Assembly (NCBI GenBank): GCA_943369485.1
Contig: CALRNH020000003.1
Span: 1 to 64,000, forward strand
Direction of reading: 5' to 3'
From: ATX-6F1 sp943369485
Lineage (GTDB): Bacteria > Cyanobacteriota > Cyanobacteriia > PCC-6307 > Cyanobiaceae
Length of the DNA stretch: 64,000 nt
The notes under the pieces are model-generated. The model was not told the DNA's origin, ran no database searches, and worked only from the letters and a program-made list of their open reading frames with translations. The position numbers and the translations under genes were made by a program. Within the stretch, counting starts at the first letter, position 1, and each line of letters opens with the position of its first letter. Of the stretch, positions 56,048 through 63,115 are shown in pieces.

Positions 56048-56814
56048 TGGCGGATCACCTCACCGGCGTTCAGGAGCAGGGCTTCTCCGGGCTCTAGGGC
56101 CCGCCAGTGCTCGTTGGTGGTGAGCGGCGCGGTGCTCACGATCGTGACCACGTCGTTGGGGGTGGTCAGCTTGGAGAAATCCAGCGTGAGGTCGTCATCG
56201 GCCAGGGTTGCCGTGGTGAAGGGTGCCCGCCGGGTGAGTGTGTGCAGCTTGGTGCTGGCATAGGCGAACAGCCAGGCGCCGTTGCTGATCAGGCAGTTGA
56301 AGATGCCCTTGGCCGCCAGGGAGTCGGAGCAACGCACGAGCTGCTCGAACAGTCCCTGTTCATCCCCCGGGGCGAGGCCCGCGGCGCTGAGGGTTTCGAG
56401 AATCCAGCAGAAAGCTGCCTCGCTGTCGGTGCTGCCGAGGGGCCGGTAGGTGCTGCCGGGGGGAAGCGATTCATGGATGTCGCCGTTGTGGGCGAAGACC
56501 CAATCCTGATCGCCCCAGCGGCGGTGGAAGGGGTGGCAGTTCTCCAGAGCCACCTCGCCCTTGGTGGCCTTGCGGATGTGGGCGATCGAGCAATGGGCCT
56601 TGAGGTTGAGGTCCGCCACCTGGGCGGCCAGGGGGCAGAAGGCCGCCGGTTCCTTCTGGCGGTAGAGGGTCACCCCTCCTCCACTGGGATCGAAGCTGGC
56701 CAGACCCCAGCCATCGCCATGGTCGCCTGTGGCACCACCGCGCCGGGCCAGACCCCGGAAGGAGAAGGTCATGTCGGTGGGGGTGTTGGCGCTCAGGGCC
56801 AGCAGTTCACACAT
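56023..56814 (-). CDS. Class II glutamine amidotransferase (YafJ type)
   Basis: A 263-residue Ntn-hydrolase. The catalytic Cys2 follows the initiator Met (MCELLALSANTPTDMTFSFR). Conserved features are GDHGDGWGLASF, the loop AHIRKATKGEVALENCHPFH, WVFAHNGDIHE and LGSTDSEAAFCWILE. YafJ-like stand-alone GAT-II proteins hydrolyse glutamine-type amides; their acceptor is usually unknown. It precedes the sulfate-binding genes but is in the same orientation only with the first one. Confidence 0.9.
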   Translation of the reverse strand: MCELLALSANTPTDMTFSFRGLARRGGATGDHGDGWGLASFDPSGGGVTLYRQKEPAAFCPLAAQVADLNLKAHCSIAHIRKATKGEVALENCHPFHRRWGDQDWVFAHNGDIHESLPPGSTYRPLGSTDSEAAFCWILETLSAAGLAPGDEQGLFEQLVRCSDSLAAKGIFNCLISNGAWLFAYASTKLHTLTRRAPFTTATLADDDLTLDFSKLTTPNDVVTIVSTAPLTTNEHWRALEPGEALLLNAGEVIRHHRAAVRN

Positions 56815-56838
56815 GCCCTGCGGTAGGTGAGCTCGCCA

Positions 56839-57885
56839 TCATCGGCGGACTTTGTCGAACAGCTGGTCCCAGAGGCCACCCGCGCTGAAGAAGGTGGACT
56901 CGACCTTGGCCCAGCCCCCAAAGTCCTGCACCGTGAACAGTGAGCCGATGGGGGCAAACCGTCCCTTGACCTTGGACCAGACCTCGGGGTTCACGGGGCG
57001 GAATCCCTCCTCGGCAAAGATCCTCTGGGCCGGAGCCGTCATCAGGAAGCTGGCCAGGGCCTCGGCCTCCTTGCGGGTGCCCCTGCGGTCGACGTTTCTG
57101 TCCACAACTGCGATCGGACCATCGATCCTGATGTTTGGATCGGGGATCAGGAATGGAGCCTTGAGATCGCCGGTCCTGGTGGCGAGGATCGCCTCGTTTT
57201 CGTAGTTGAGCAGCACATCGCCCTGATTGCGCTTGAGGAACACATCGGAGGCCTCCCTGGCATCCTTTGGCAAACTCTTGATGTTGCCGAAGACGGTGCC
57301 GACGTAGGCCTTCGCCTGGGCCTCATTGCCACCGGTCTGGGTGATCGAGCCCCACAGCCCCAGGAAGTTCCAGCGGGCACCCCCAGACGTTCTGGGGTTG
57401 GCGCTCACCACCTCCACGTCGTTGCGGCTCAGATCACTCCAACCCTTGATTCCCTTGGGGTTGCCCGCACGGGTGAGCAGGGCGACGGTGGAGTGGGTGA
57501 TGATTGAGCCGTTGGGGAGTTCGTTCTCCCAACCCGGTTCGATCAGACCGGCCAGCTGAAGTCTGTTGATGTCGGCACCTAGCGCCAGACCAGCGACATC
57601 GGCTTCAAGTCCATCGATGATGGCCCGCGACTGGCTTCCTGACGCGCCGTAGCTCGCCCGGATGTCCAGGTCTTCTCCGGTTCTCGACTTCCATTCGGCG
57701 CGGAATACGGGAAGGATGCGGTCGTAGGCCCCCTTGGTGACCGCGTAGCTCACCAGCAGGAGCTGTTTGGGCTGTCCGCTTCGGCTCGATTGGTCGGCCG
57801 CCCCCCCGCAAGCCGATAGGACAAGAGCCACGGTCAGCCCGGCCACCACCCGATGGTTTCGACGCGGCAACAGGCGGGCAAGCAT
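56839..57885 (-). CDS. sbpA: Sulfate-binding protein, lipoprotein form
   Basis: A 348-residue sulfate/thiosulfate-binding protein. A lipobox (LVLSACGGA) at about residues 22-30 indicates lipid anchoring. Family blocks: LLLVSYAVTKGAYDRILPVF, YGASGSQSRAIIDGLEADVA, GLALGADINRL, TSGGARWNFLGLWGSI, NQGDVLLNYENEAILA and AEEGFRPVNPEVW. It is the second gene of a tandem pair with the copy at 57959-59014; the two are clearly paralogous but the other has a normal signal peptide. Confidence 0.92.
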   Translation of the reverse strand: MLARLLPRRNHRVVAGLTVALVLSACGGAADQSSRSGQPKQLLLVSYAVTKGAYDRILPVFRAEWKSRTGEDLDIRASYGASGSQSRAIIDGLEADVAGLALGADINRLQLAGLIEPGWENELPNGSIITHSTVALLTRAGNPKGIKGWSDLSRNDVEVVSANPRTSGGARWNFLGLWGSITQTGGNEAQAKAYVGTVFGNIKSLPKDAREASDVFLKRNQGDVLLNYENEAILATRTGDLKAPFLIPDPNIRIDGPIAVVDRNVDRRGTRKEAEALASFLMTAPAQRIFAEEGFRPVNPEVWSKVKGRFAPIGSLFTVQDFGGWAKVESTFFSAGGLWDQLFDKVRR

Positions 57886-57894
57886 GGAAACTGC

Positions 57895-57923
57895 GGTAAG
57901 GCGATCAAGAACCAGTCCTTACC
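57895..57923. promoter_or_regulatory. Inverted repeat between the two sulfate-binding genes
   Basis: GGTAAGG (57895-57901) and CCTTACC (57917-57923) are perfect complements around a 15-base loop. It could attenuate read-through from the upstream sbp copy, adjust mRNA stability, or be an operator for the second gene. Confidence 0.5.
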
Positions 57924-57958
57924 TTAGGCGGCCAGCTGGCTCAGGCCGTACCTTGCCC

Positions 57959-59014
57959 TCAGCGGCTCTTGGCGAAGATCGAATCCCAGAGGCCCTTTTT
58001 GCCGAAGATCTTGGAGTTGATCGCCCTCCAGCCTCCGAACTCACTGGCGGTGTAGGTCTGCACCTGCTGAAACCTTCCCTTGGCGGCCGCCTTGCCTTCG
58101 GCCGTCACCGGTCGGAACCCGTTCTCGGTGAAGACTTTCTGGGCCGGCAGGGTGTAGAGGAATTTGGTGAAGGCCTCGGCGATCTTGCGCGACCCCTTCT
58201 TGTCGACGTTCTTGTCGACCACGGCAATCGGACCCTCGATCAGGATGTTGGGGCTGGGGATCTTGTAGGGAACGGTCCACTCGCCGGTCTTCCTGGCGAG
58301 GATCGCCTCGTTTTCGTAGTTCAGCAGCACATCACCCTGCCTGCGCTTCACAAAGATATCGGTGGCTTCCCGGGCATCCTTGGGCAGCACGTCCACGTTC
58401 TTGTAGACCGTGGTCACGAAGTTGCGGGCCTGGGCTTCGGATCCGCCGGTCTGGGTGATGGAGCCCCACAGACCCAGGAAGTTCCAGCGGGCGCCACCGG
58501 AGGTCTTGGGGTTGGCCGTGACCACGTCCACATCCTTGTTGTCGAGATCCTTCCAGCTGTTGATCTTCTTGGGGTTGCCCGCACGGGTGAAGATGACCAC
58601 CAGCGAGTTGGTGATGATCGAGTTGTTGGGGTTTTCATTTTCCCAGCCTGGCTTGATCAGGCCGGCTTCCTCGATCTTGAGGATGTCGCCGGCCAGGGCC
58701 AGGCCCACCACATCGGCCTCCAGGCCATCGATCACCGCCCGGGTCTGGGACCCGGAACCGCCGTAGCTGGTTTTGACGCTCACGTCCTGGCCGGTCTTTT
58801 TCTTGTAGTCGGCCTGGAACAGGGGAATGATTTTGTCGTAGGCCGCTTTGGTGACGGCGTAGCTGACCAGAAGGATTTCCTTTTTCTGCTGGGCCTGGGC
58901 GGGTGCGCCGAACAGTGAGAAGGAGGAACTGGAGGCCAGGGGCAGGCCGGCGATCAGGGCCACGCCCAGACCAAGGGCGGCGCGCCGTCCGACGACAGAA
59001 AACGGGTGAACCAC
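57959..59014 (-). CDS. sbpA: Sulfate-binding protein, soluble periplasmic form
   Basis: A 351-residue sulfate-binding protein with a Sec signal peptide ending near APAQAQ (about residue 42). Blocks parallel its neighbour: ILLVSYAVTKAAYDKIIPLF, YGGSGSQTRAVIDGLEADVV, AGNPKKINSWKDLDNKDVDV, TSGGARWNFLGLWGSI, RQGDVLLNYENEAILA and FTENGFRPVTAEGKA. It captures sulfate for the CysTWA importer; cysA is at the window's right edge. A GTA-N8-TAC dyad lies 52-65 bases upstream, pointing to control by a Crp-family activator such as the CysR-like protein nearby. Confidence 0.94.
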   Translation of the reverse strand: MVHPFSVVGRRAALGLGVALIAGLPLASSSSFSLFGAPAQAQQKKEILLVSYAVTKAAYDKIIPLFQADYKKKTGQDVSVKTSYGGSGSQTRAVIDGLEADVVGLALAGDILKIEEAGLIKPGWENENPNNSIITNSLVVIFTRAGNPKKINSWKDLDNKDVDVVTANPKTSGGARWNFLGLWGSITQTGGSEAQARNFVTTVYKNVDVLPKDAREATDIFVKRRQGDVLLNYENEAILARKTGEWTVPYKIPSPNILIEGPIAVVDKNVDKKGSRKIAEAFTKFLYTLPAQKVFTENGFRPVTAEGKAAAKGRFQQVQTYTASEFGGWRAINSKIFGKKGLWDSIFAKSR

Positions 59015-59065
59015 GGAAGTCCGATTGGATGCATGGGAAATCTAGGGCCTTCGGGTGGCCTCCTG

Positions 59066-59079
59066 GTAGTCCCGACTAC
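59066..59079. promoter_or_regulatory. GTA-N8-TAC palindrome between sbp and the Rrf2 gene
   Basis: GTAGTCCCGACTAC is a perfect palindrome (GTAGTC-CC-GACTAC) and fits the NtcA/Crp consensus GTA-N8-TAC exactly. It lies in the divergent region 52 bases from the sbp start and 83 from the rrf2-type start. Candidates to bind it are the CysR-like protein, NtcA or the Rrf2-type protein. Confidence 0.6.
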
Positions 59080-59161
59080 ATCGATCGGGATTTGGGTTTG
59101 ATCGCTCCGGTGGCCTTGCTGCTGCGATGATCACCGCTGGGCGAGCTGGAGCACACAGGCC

Positions 59162-59593
59162 TTGGCGTTCAGTGCGAAGACCGAGTACGGGCTGGTGGCA
59201 CTGATTGAGCTGGCCAGCATCCACGCCAGCGGCGGGGTGCTGCAGGTGGCCGAGATCGCCGCTCGCCAGAACATCCCGGATCGCTACCTGGAGCAGATGC
59301 TCACCAGCCTGCGGCGGGGCGGCATCCTGCGCAGCATCCGCGGCCCCAAGGGGGGGTACCAACTCATTCGTCCGCCGGCGGAGGTGCGCGTGTCCGAGGT
59401 GGTCCACTGCCTGGAGGGGGAGAATCCGGCCAGGGAGACCACCGGCCGCGAGACGCCTGAGTTTGATGTGCTGGACGGCCTGGCGGTGCGGCTGGAGCAG
59501 GCGCGCCTGGCCCTGTTGGAGGGCACCAACCTGCAGCAGTTGCTGGACCAGCGCGACGGGTTGCTGCAAGCCCAGGCCATGTACTTCATCTGA
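59162..59593 (+). CDS. Rrf2-family transcriptional regulator
   Basis: A 143-residue Rrf2 winged-helix protein beginning AFSAKTEYGLVALIELASIH, with the recognition region NIPDRYLEQMLTSLRRGGIL and wing RSIRGPKGGYQLIRPP. The three-Cys cluster motif of IscR/NsrR is missing (only HCLEGE), so it should not hold an iron-sulfur cluster. This and the setting between sulfate-binding and CysR-like genes favour a CymR-like regulator of sulfur metabolism. The start is a TTG, the codon that yields the usual family N-terminus. Confidence 0.85.
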   Translation: MAFSAKTEYGLVALIELASIHASGGVLQVAEIAARQNIPDRYLEQMLTSLRRGGILRSIRGPKGGYQLIRPPAEVRVSEVVHCLEGENPARETTGRETPEFDVLDGLAVRLEQARLALLEGTNLQQLLDQRDGLLQAQAMYFI

Positions 59594-59634
59594 GACGGTC
59601 CTGGAACCTCTGGCCCGAGAAAAGAACGGTTGAC

Positions 59635-59668
59635 CGATGGGTTATGAGTGCTAGGGTTTGACCCATCG
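59635..59668 (+). promoter_or_regulatory. Inverted repeat and promoter upstream of the CysR-like gene
   Basis: CGATGGGT (59635-59642) and ACCCATCG (59661-59668) are perfect complements, 18 bases apart. A possible promoter overlaps it: TTGACC at 59630-59635 and TAGGGT at 59652-59657, 16 bases apart. The arrangement suggests an operator over the promoter about 100 bases before the gene. A terminator of the Rrf2 gene is the alternative, but no T-run follows. Confidence 0.5.
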
Positions 59669-59766
59669 AATCCGCTCGCCCATGTGCTGTCGTCGCCGAA
59701 TGTGCCGAGCCAGCTCCGTTCTGGCCCCCCGTTCGTTCCCAATGGCCCTTCGCATCCCCCACTTCC

Positions 59767-60339
59767 ATGGTCGTTTCTCTGATCCAGCCACAGCTCCGCC
59801 TCACGCTCCTGCCCAATGACGTTCTCCCTGAAGGACTGAGCTGGAAGATTCAGGACGGCTACATCCGCACCGCCACCTGGGACGAGGAAGGCGAAACCAT
59901 CACCCTCGGGCTCTGGGGCCCCGGTGATTGGGTCACCGCCGCCTACTCCGCCCTGCGCCCGCTCGAGATTCAGTGCCTCACCACCGTGGTGGTCGAGCAG
60001 TTCCACCCCACCGCTGCGGATGTGGACAAGTTTCTGCGCCGTCAGATCCAGAACCTGGAGGAGATCTTCCAGATCAACCGCGTTCGCTCGGCCGAGCAGC
60101 GCCTGCTGGGGCTGCTGGCCTGGATCGGCAAGCACTACGGCCAGGTGAGCACCCGGGGCTACAGGCTCTCGCTCAAGGAGATGAACCTCACCCACAAGGC
60201 CCTGGCCGAACTCTGCGGCCTCACCCGGGTGACCGTCACCAAGATGCTCAACCGCTACAAGTTGGAAGGGCTGCTGCAGCAGGTGAGCAAGGAGGATTTG
60301 TTCATTCCCTCCAGCGCTCTGCCGATCGAGAGGGGTTGA
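59767..60339 (+). CDS. cysR: CysR-like Crp-family regulator of sulfur acquisition
   Basis: A 190-residue Crp-family protein. The N-terminal barrel (WKIQDGYIRTATWDEEGETI, TLGLWGPGDWVTAAYSALRP) resembles a cyclic-nucleotide fold without the cAMP-binding residues. The HTH is LTHKALAELCGLTRVTVTKM at about residues 140-159. CysR of freshwater Synechococcus activates sulfate-uptake genes; the position between tandem sbp genes and the rhodanese/thiosulfate unit supports the same role. The identification is by fold and context, so a different Crp subgroup is possible. Confidence 0.8.
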   Translation: MVVSLIQPQLRLTLLPNDVLPEGLSWKIQDGYIRTATWDEEGETITLGLWGPGDWVTAAYSALRPLEIQCLTTVVVEQFHPTAADVDKFLRRQIQNLEEIFQINRVRSAEQRLLGLLAWIGKHYGQVSTRGYRLSLKEMNLTHKALAELCGLTRVTVTKMLNRYKLEGLLQQVSKEDLFIPSSALPIERG

Positions 60340-60344
60340 GGATC

Positions 60345-60527
60345 ATGGCCAAACCATTTTCCCATGAGCGCTACACCCTGATGCTCAAGAATGGCCAACT
60401 CCTGCGCCATCAGGACCTGTTTACCTTGGTTCAATTCCGTTCGGATGTCCGGCTGGTGTCGTACTGGCCTGAAACCATGCTGCGACCGATCGCACGGGCC
60501 AGCGGATTCGATGAGTCCTCGCTATAG
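60345..60527 (+). CDS. Small basic protein downstream of cysR
   Basis: A 60-residue frame: MAKPFSHERYTLMLKNGQLL, then RHQDLFTLVQFRSDVRLVSY and a short tail. GAGG lies seven bases before the ATG, and the gene begins five bases after the cysR stop; a stem-loop terminator follows at 60573. These suggest a real co-transcribed gene. No family is recognised. Confidence 0.55.
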   Translation: MAKPFSHERYTLMLKNGQLLRHQDLFTLVQFRSDVRLVSYWPETMLRPIARASGFDESSL

Positions 60528-60828
60528 GTAGGCCGCAGGAATCTTGATTGACACGTTGACCGTGTCCGTGGCAGGGGTGGGCCTTCTGGGCTCACCTCTG
60601 TCTTGTTTGAATGACCACAACTCCAAGTCACCTAGGCCGACGAGGACCTTGGCAACCCTGGGAACTTAGAGATTGGGACGGCTAGTGATTGAGCGGGTCT
60701 GCACGCCATGGTCGGCCACGGCGGTCTCAAGAAAGCTGATCAGCGACTACCGATCAGACAGCTGTAACGCCAGCTTCGATTCAGCCCTCGTTGGTATATC
60801 ATCGTAACTCCGATCGTCTTTGCGCTCA
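60528..60828. other. Intergenic region with two hairpins and a promoter
   Basis: About 300 bases without a gene. It holds GACACG/CGTGTC at 60550-60566 (six-base arms, five-base loop), the terminator-like hairpin at 60573-60599, and an extended -10-like TGGTATATC at 60792-60800 shortly before the rhodanese gene. The middle has lower GC content than the genes and could include an unannotated small RNA. Confidence 0.5.
60573..60599 (+). terminator. Intrinsic-type terminator after the cysR unit
   Basis: AGGGGTGGGCC pairs with GGCTCACCTCT over eleven pairs (two of them G-U) around a five-base loop, and TGTCTTGTTT follows. It lies 46 bases after the small gene behind cysR. Confidence 0.65.
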
Positions 60829-61851
60829 ATGTCTCCGGTTCCTCTGTTCCTCAGCCGCCGTCTGCTGATCTCCACGGCCCTTGGAGTGGCCGCCACCACG
60901 GCCCTGGCCCTTGAGCTGCCGCTTCCCTCGACCGCCAAGGTGGCCCAGGCAGCCAACGCCGGTGGGGTGACCACCCTCCAGCCCGGCAGCACCAGCTTCT
61001 CGGTCCTCACCCCCGACCAGGCGGCCGCCGCTCTGAAGTCGGGAGGCTGGAAGGTGCTCGATGTGCGCCCCGTGCCGCCCCTGGATTACATCGGCGGCCA
61101 TGTGCCCGGAGCCGTTCACCTCTCGGAGCAGACCTTCCGTGGTCCGAACGGCCGACTTCCCTTTCAGATCTGGGGCCCCAGCGAACTGGCCGGTCTGCTC
61201 AGCCGCGCTGGCATCAGCAACAGGGATTCGGTGCTGATCTATTCCGATGGCACCAATGTGCTCGGCAGCTCCCTGGTGGCCTACATCCTCGAGAAGAGTG
61301 GTTTGTCCAAGGTCGCGATCCTCGATGGAGGTCTCGCCGGCTTCAAGGCAGCCGGTGCTGAAACCACCAAGGCGTTCCCCACCTTCAAGCCGGGCAGCTT
61401 CAAGCCCACGACCGTCGAGGGGCTCAACATCTCTCTGAAGGCGTTGCTTCCCCTGATCGGCAAGAAGGATGTGGTGATCATCGACCCGAGGCCCAAGGCC
61501 CAGTTTGAGGGCACCGACCAGACCTTCATTCGCAACGGCCACATCCCCGGGGCCAAGAACATCCCTTGGCAGTTGCTCACCGAGGCCAACAACCCCGATG
61601 AGGCCAAAAAGAACGCCCATCAGCTCAAGTCGATCGAGGATCTGCGGGCGCTGTTCGTGAGCCGGGGCATCACCCCCGACAAAACCGTGATCGTCTCCTG
61701 CAGCACCGGGCGTGAGGCCAGCCTTCAGTTCCTGGCGCTCAAGCACCTGCTGAAGTACCCCAACGTGCGCATCTACGAGGGATCATGGACCGAGTACAGC
61801 GCCTCGCCCCACCCCGTGCGGACCGGGCCTGAGCAAGTCACCTCCGGCTGA
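60829..61851 (+). CDS. Exported two-domain thiosulfate sulfurtransferase (rhodanese)
   Basis: A 340-residue protein with a signal peptide (LFLSRRLLISTALGVAATTA, cleavage probably after ALA or KVAQAA). Domain 1 (about residues 65-165; VLDVRPVPPLDYIGGHVPGA) has IYSDGTNV at the active-site loop and no Cys, so it is structural. Domain 2 (about 205-325; DVVIIDPRPKAQFEGTDQTF, RNGHIPGAKNIPW) has VSCSTGREAS with the catalytic Cys. It should transfer sulfane sulfur in the periplasm. The stop overlaps the ATG of a mini-gene (TGATG), which in turn overlaps a YeeE/YedE permease, giving a coupled thiosulfate unit. The ATG at 60829 is preferred. Confidence 0.88.
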   Translation: MSPVPLFLSRRLLISTALGVAATTALALELPLPSTAKVAQAANAGGVTTLQPGSTSFSVLTPDQAAAALKSGGWKVLDVRPVPPLDYIGGHVPGAVHLSEQTFRGPNGRLPFQIWGPSELAGLLSRAGISNRDSVLIYSDGTNVLGSSLVAYILEKSGLSKVAILDGGLAGFKAAGAETTKAFPTFKPGSFKPTTVEGLNISLKALLPLIGKKDVVIIDPRPKAQFEGTDQTFIRNGHIPGAKNIPWQLLTEANNPDEAKKNAHQLKSIEDLRALFVSRGITPDKTVIVSCSTGREASLQFLALKHLLKYPNVRIYEGSWTEYSASPHPVRTGPEQVTSG

Positions 61852-62012
61852 TGATCATCGTGTCCCGTATGAGCTCCTCCCCTCGCTTCCCTGGGTTCAG
61901 CGCTGGTGCGCTGGGCGTTCTGGTTGTGCTCCTCACGCTCGCCCCGATCCAGGCCATCTCCTGTGACACCGGCAGCGAAAGCGCCCCAGCGGCGAAGACC
62001 AAGAAGCGTTGA
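61851..62012 (+). CDS. Mini-lipoprotein-like peptide in the thiosulfate unit
   Basis: A 53-residue frame (or 47 from the ATG at 61869): a signal-like hydrophobic stretch FSAGALGVLVVLLTLAPIQA, then ISC and a mature tail CDTGSESAPAAKTKKR of only 16 residues. The sequence AISC can act as a lipobox, which would leave a lipidated peptide with a basic end; otherwise it is a tiny secreted protein with one Cys. It overlaps the rhodanese stop (TGATG) and its own TGA overlaps the TTG start of the permease, so all three are co-translated. The single Cys between a sulfurtransferase and a sulfur importer suggests a sulfur-carrier or tether role, an inference. Confidence 0.6.
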   Translation: MIIVSRMSSSPRFPGFSAGALGVLVVLLTLAPIQAISCDTGSESAPAAKTKKR

Positions 62013-63115
62013 GACGGATCCTTGGTCTTGTCGCCCCTTGGATTCTCGTGCTCGGGGTGGCGGCTCTACTGACGGCTTTTGAATTCAGAGCCGGCTTGCT
62101 CTGGTTGTTGGGCTGCGCCCTCGGCCAGGTGCTGGTGCGCAGCCGCTTCGGCTTCAGTTCCGGCTACCGCCGGCTGATGGCTGAGGGTGACCCAGTGGGG
62201 ATTTACCCCCAGCTGCTTCTTGCGGCGTTGGTGGTGCTGGCGATGGGGCTGGCTCTGGCCCTGGGCCCGGCCTGGGGCTTCCAGCCCCAGCTGTTGCGCA
62301 CCCCCCTGACGCTTCCCTTCCTCGGGGGAGCCTTTCTGTTTGGCGTGGGCATGGTCCTGGCCCGGGGCTGCGGCTGCGGCACCCTGGCCGCCACCTCCAG
62401 GGGAGGATGGGGAGTGGCCATGGCCCTGCTGGGTCTCTTGATCGGAGCGTTCCTGGGCAGCTTGCAGCGGCCCCTCCTGGCCACTCAGCCCAAGCTGGCC
62501 TCGCCGGTGCTCCTGGATCAATACCCCCTGGCGGCGGCGGTGTTGGCCCAGCTCGCCGTTCTGCTGCTGCTGGCCTGGGGGCTGCAGCGTTGGAGCGGAA
62601 TGCCCCTTTGGTCGGCGCAGCCGGCCTATGGCGGCGCTGCACTGCTGGCCCTGGCCGCCACCGGGGTGCTGCTGATCACGGCTGAGCCCTGGAAAGTGCT
62701 CTGGGGGCTGGCCATCACAGGGGCCAAGGGAGCCACCCTGCTGGGCTGGAGCCCGGAGAACTCCCGTTTCTGGGCCGCTCCAGCCCGCCTGGCCCTGCTC
62801 CAGGGCGATCGGCCCTGGTGGTTGCTGGAGCCGGTGCTTCTGGATCTGGCCCTGGTGGCGGGCGCCCTGTCGGCGGCGATCGCCCAGGGCCGCTTTCGCT
62901 GGCGGGGGAGCGGGCCGATCAAGGCCGCCGAGCTGACACGCCGCTGCGCTGGCGGTGTGCTGATGGGCTATGGGGGGCTGCTGGCCTCCGGTTGCAACGT
63001 CAATGCTTTCCTTGGCGGGGTGATGAGCTTCAGCCTCCACGGCTGGATCTGGCTGGCGGCGGCGCTGCTGGGGTTTGCCACGGCGTTGCGCTGGAGCCCG
63101 GCTCAGATTGAGTAG
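62009..63115 (+). CDS. tsuA: YeeE/YedE-family thiosulfate transporter
   Basis: A 368-residue polytopic protein of the sulfur-transport DUF395 family (TsuA/YeeE). Conserved Cys motifs in two halves, ARGCGCGTLAATSRGGWGVA at about residues 114-133 and LASGCNVNAFLGGVMSFSLH near 325-344, match those that bind thiosulfate in TsuA. The start is a TTG overlapping the preceding TGA. With the upstream periplasmic rhodanese it forms a thiosulfate uptake or delivery unit. It overlaps the convergent cysA by 13 bases. Confidence 0.88.
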   Translation: MRRILGLVAPWILVLGVAALLTAFEFRAGLLWLLGCALGQVLVRSRFGFSSGYRRLMAEGDPVGIYPQLLLAALVVLAMGLALALGPAWGFQPQLLRTPLTLPFLGGAFLFGVGMVLARGCGCGTLAATSRGGWGVAMALLGLLIGAFLGSLQRPLLATQPKLASPVLLDQYPLAAAVLAQLAVLLLLAWGLQRWSGMPLWSAQPAYGGAALLALAATGVLLITAEPWKVLWGLAITGAKGATLLGWSPENSRFWAAPARLALLQGDRPWWLLEPVLLDLALVAGALSAAIAQGRFRWRGSGPIKAAELTRRCAGGVLMGYGGLLASGCNVNAFLGGVMSFSLHGWIWLAAALLGFATALRWSPAQIE

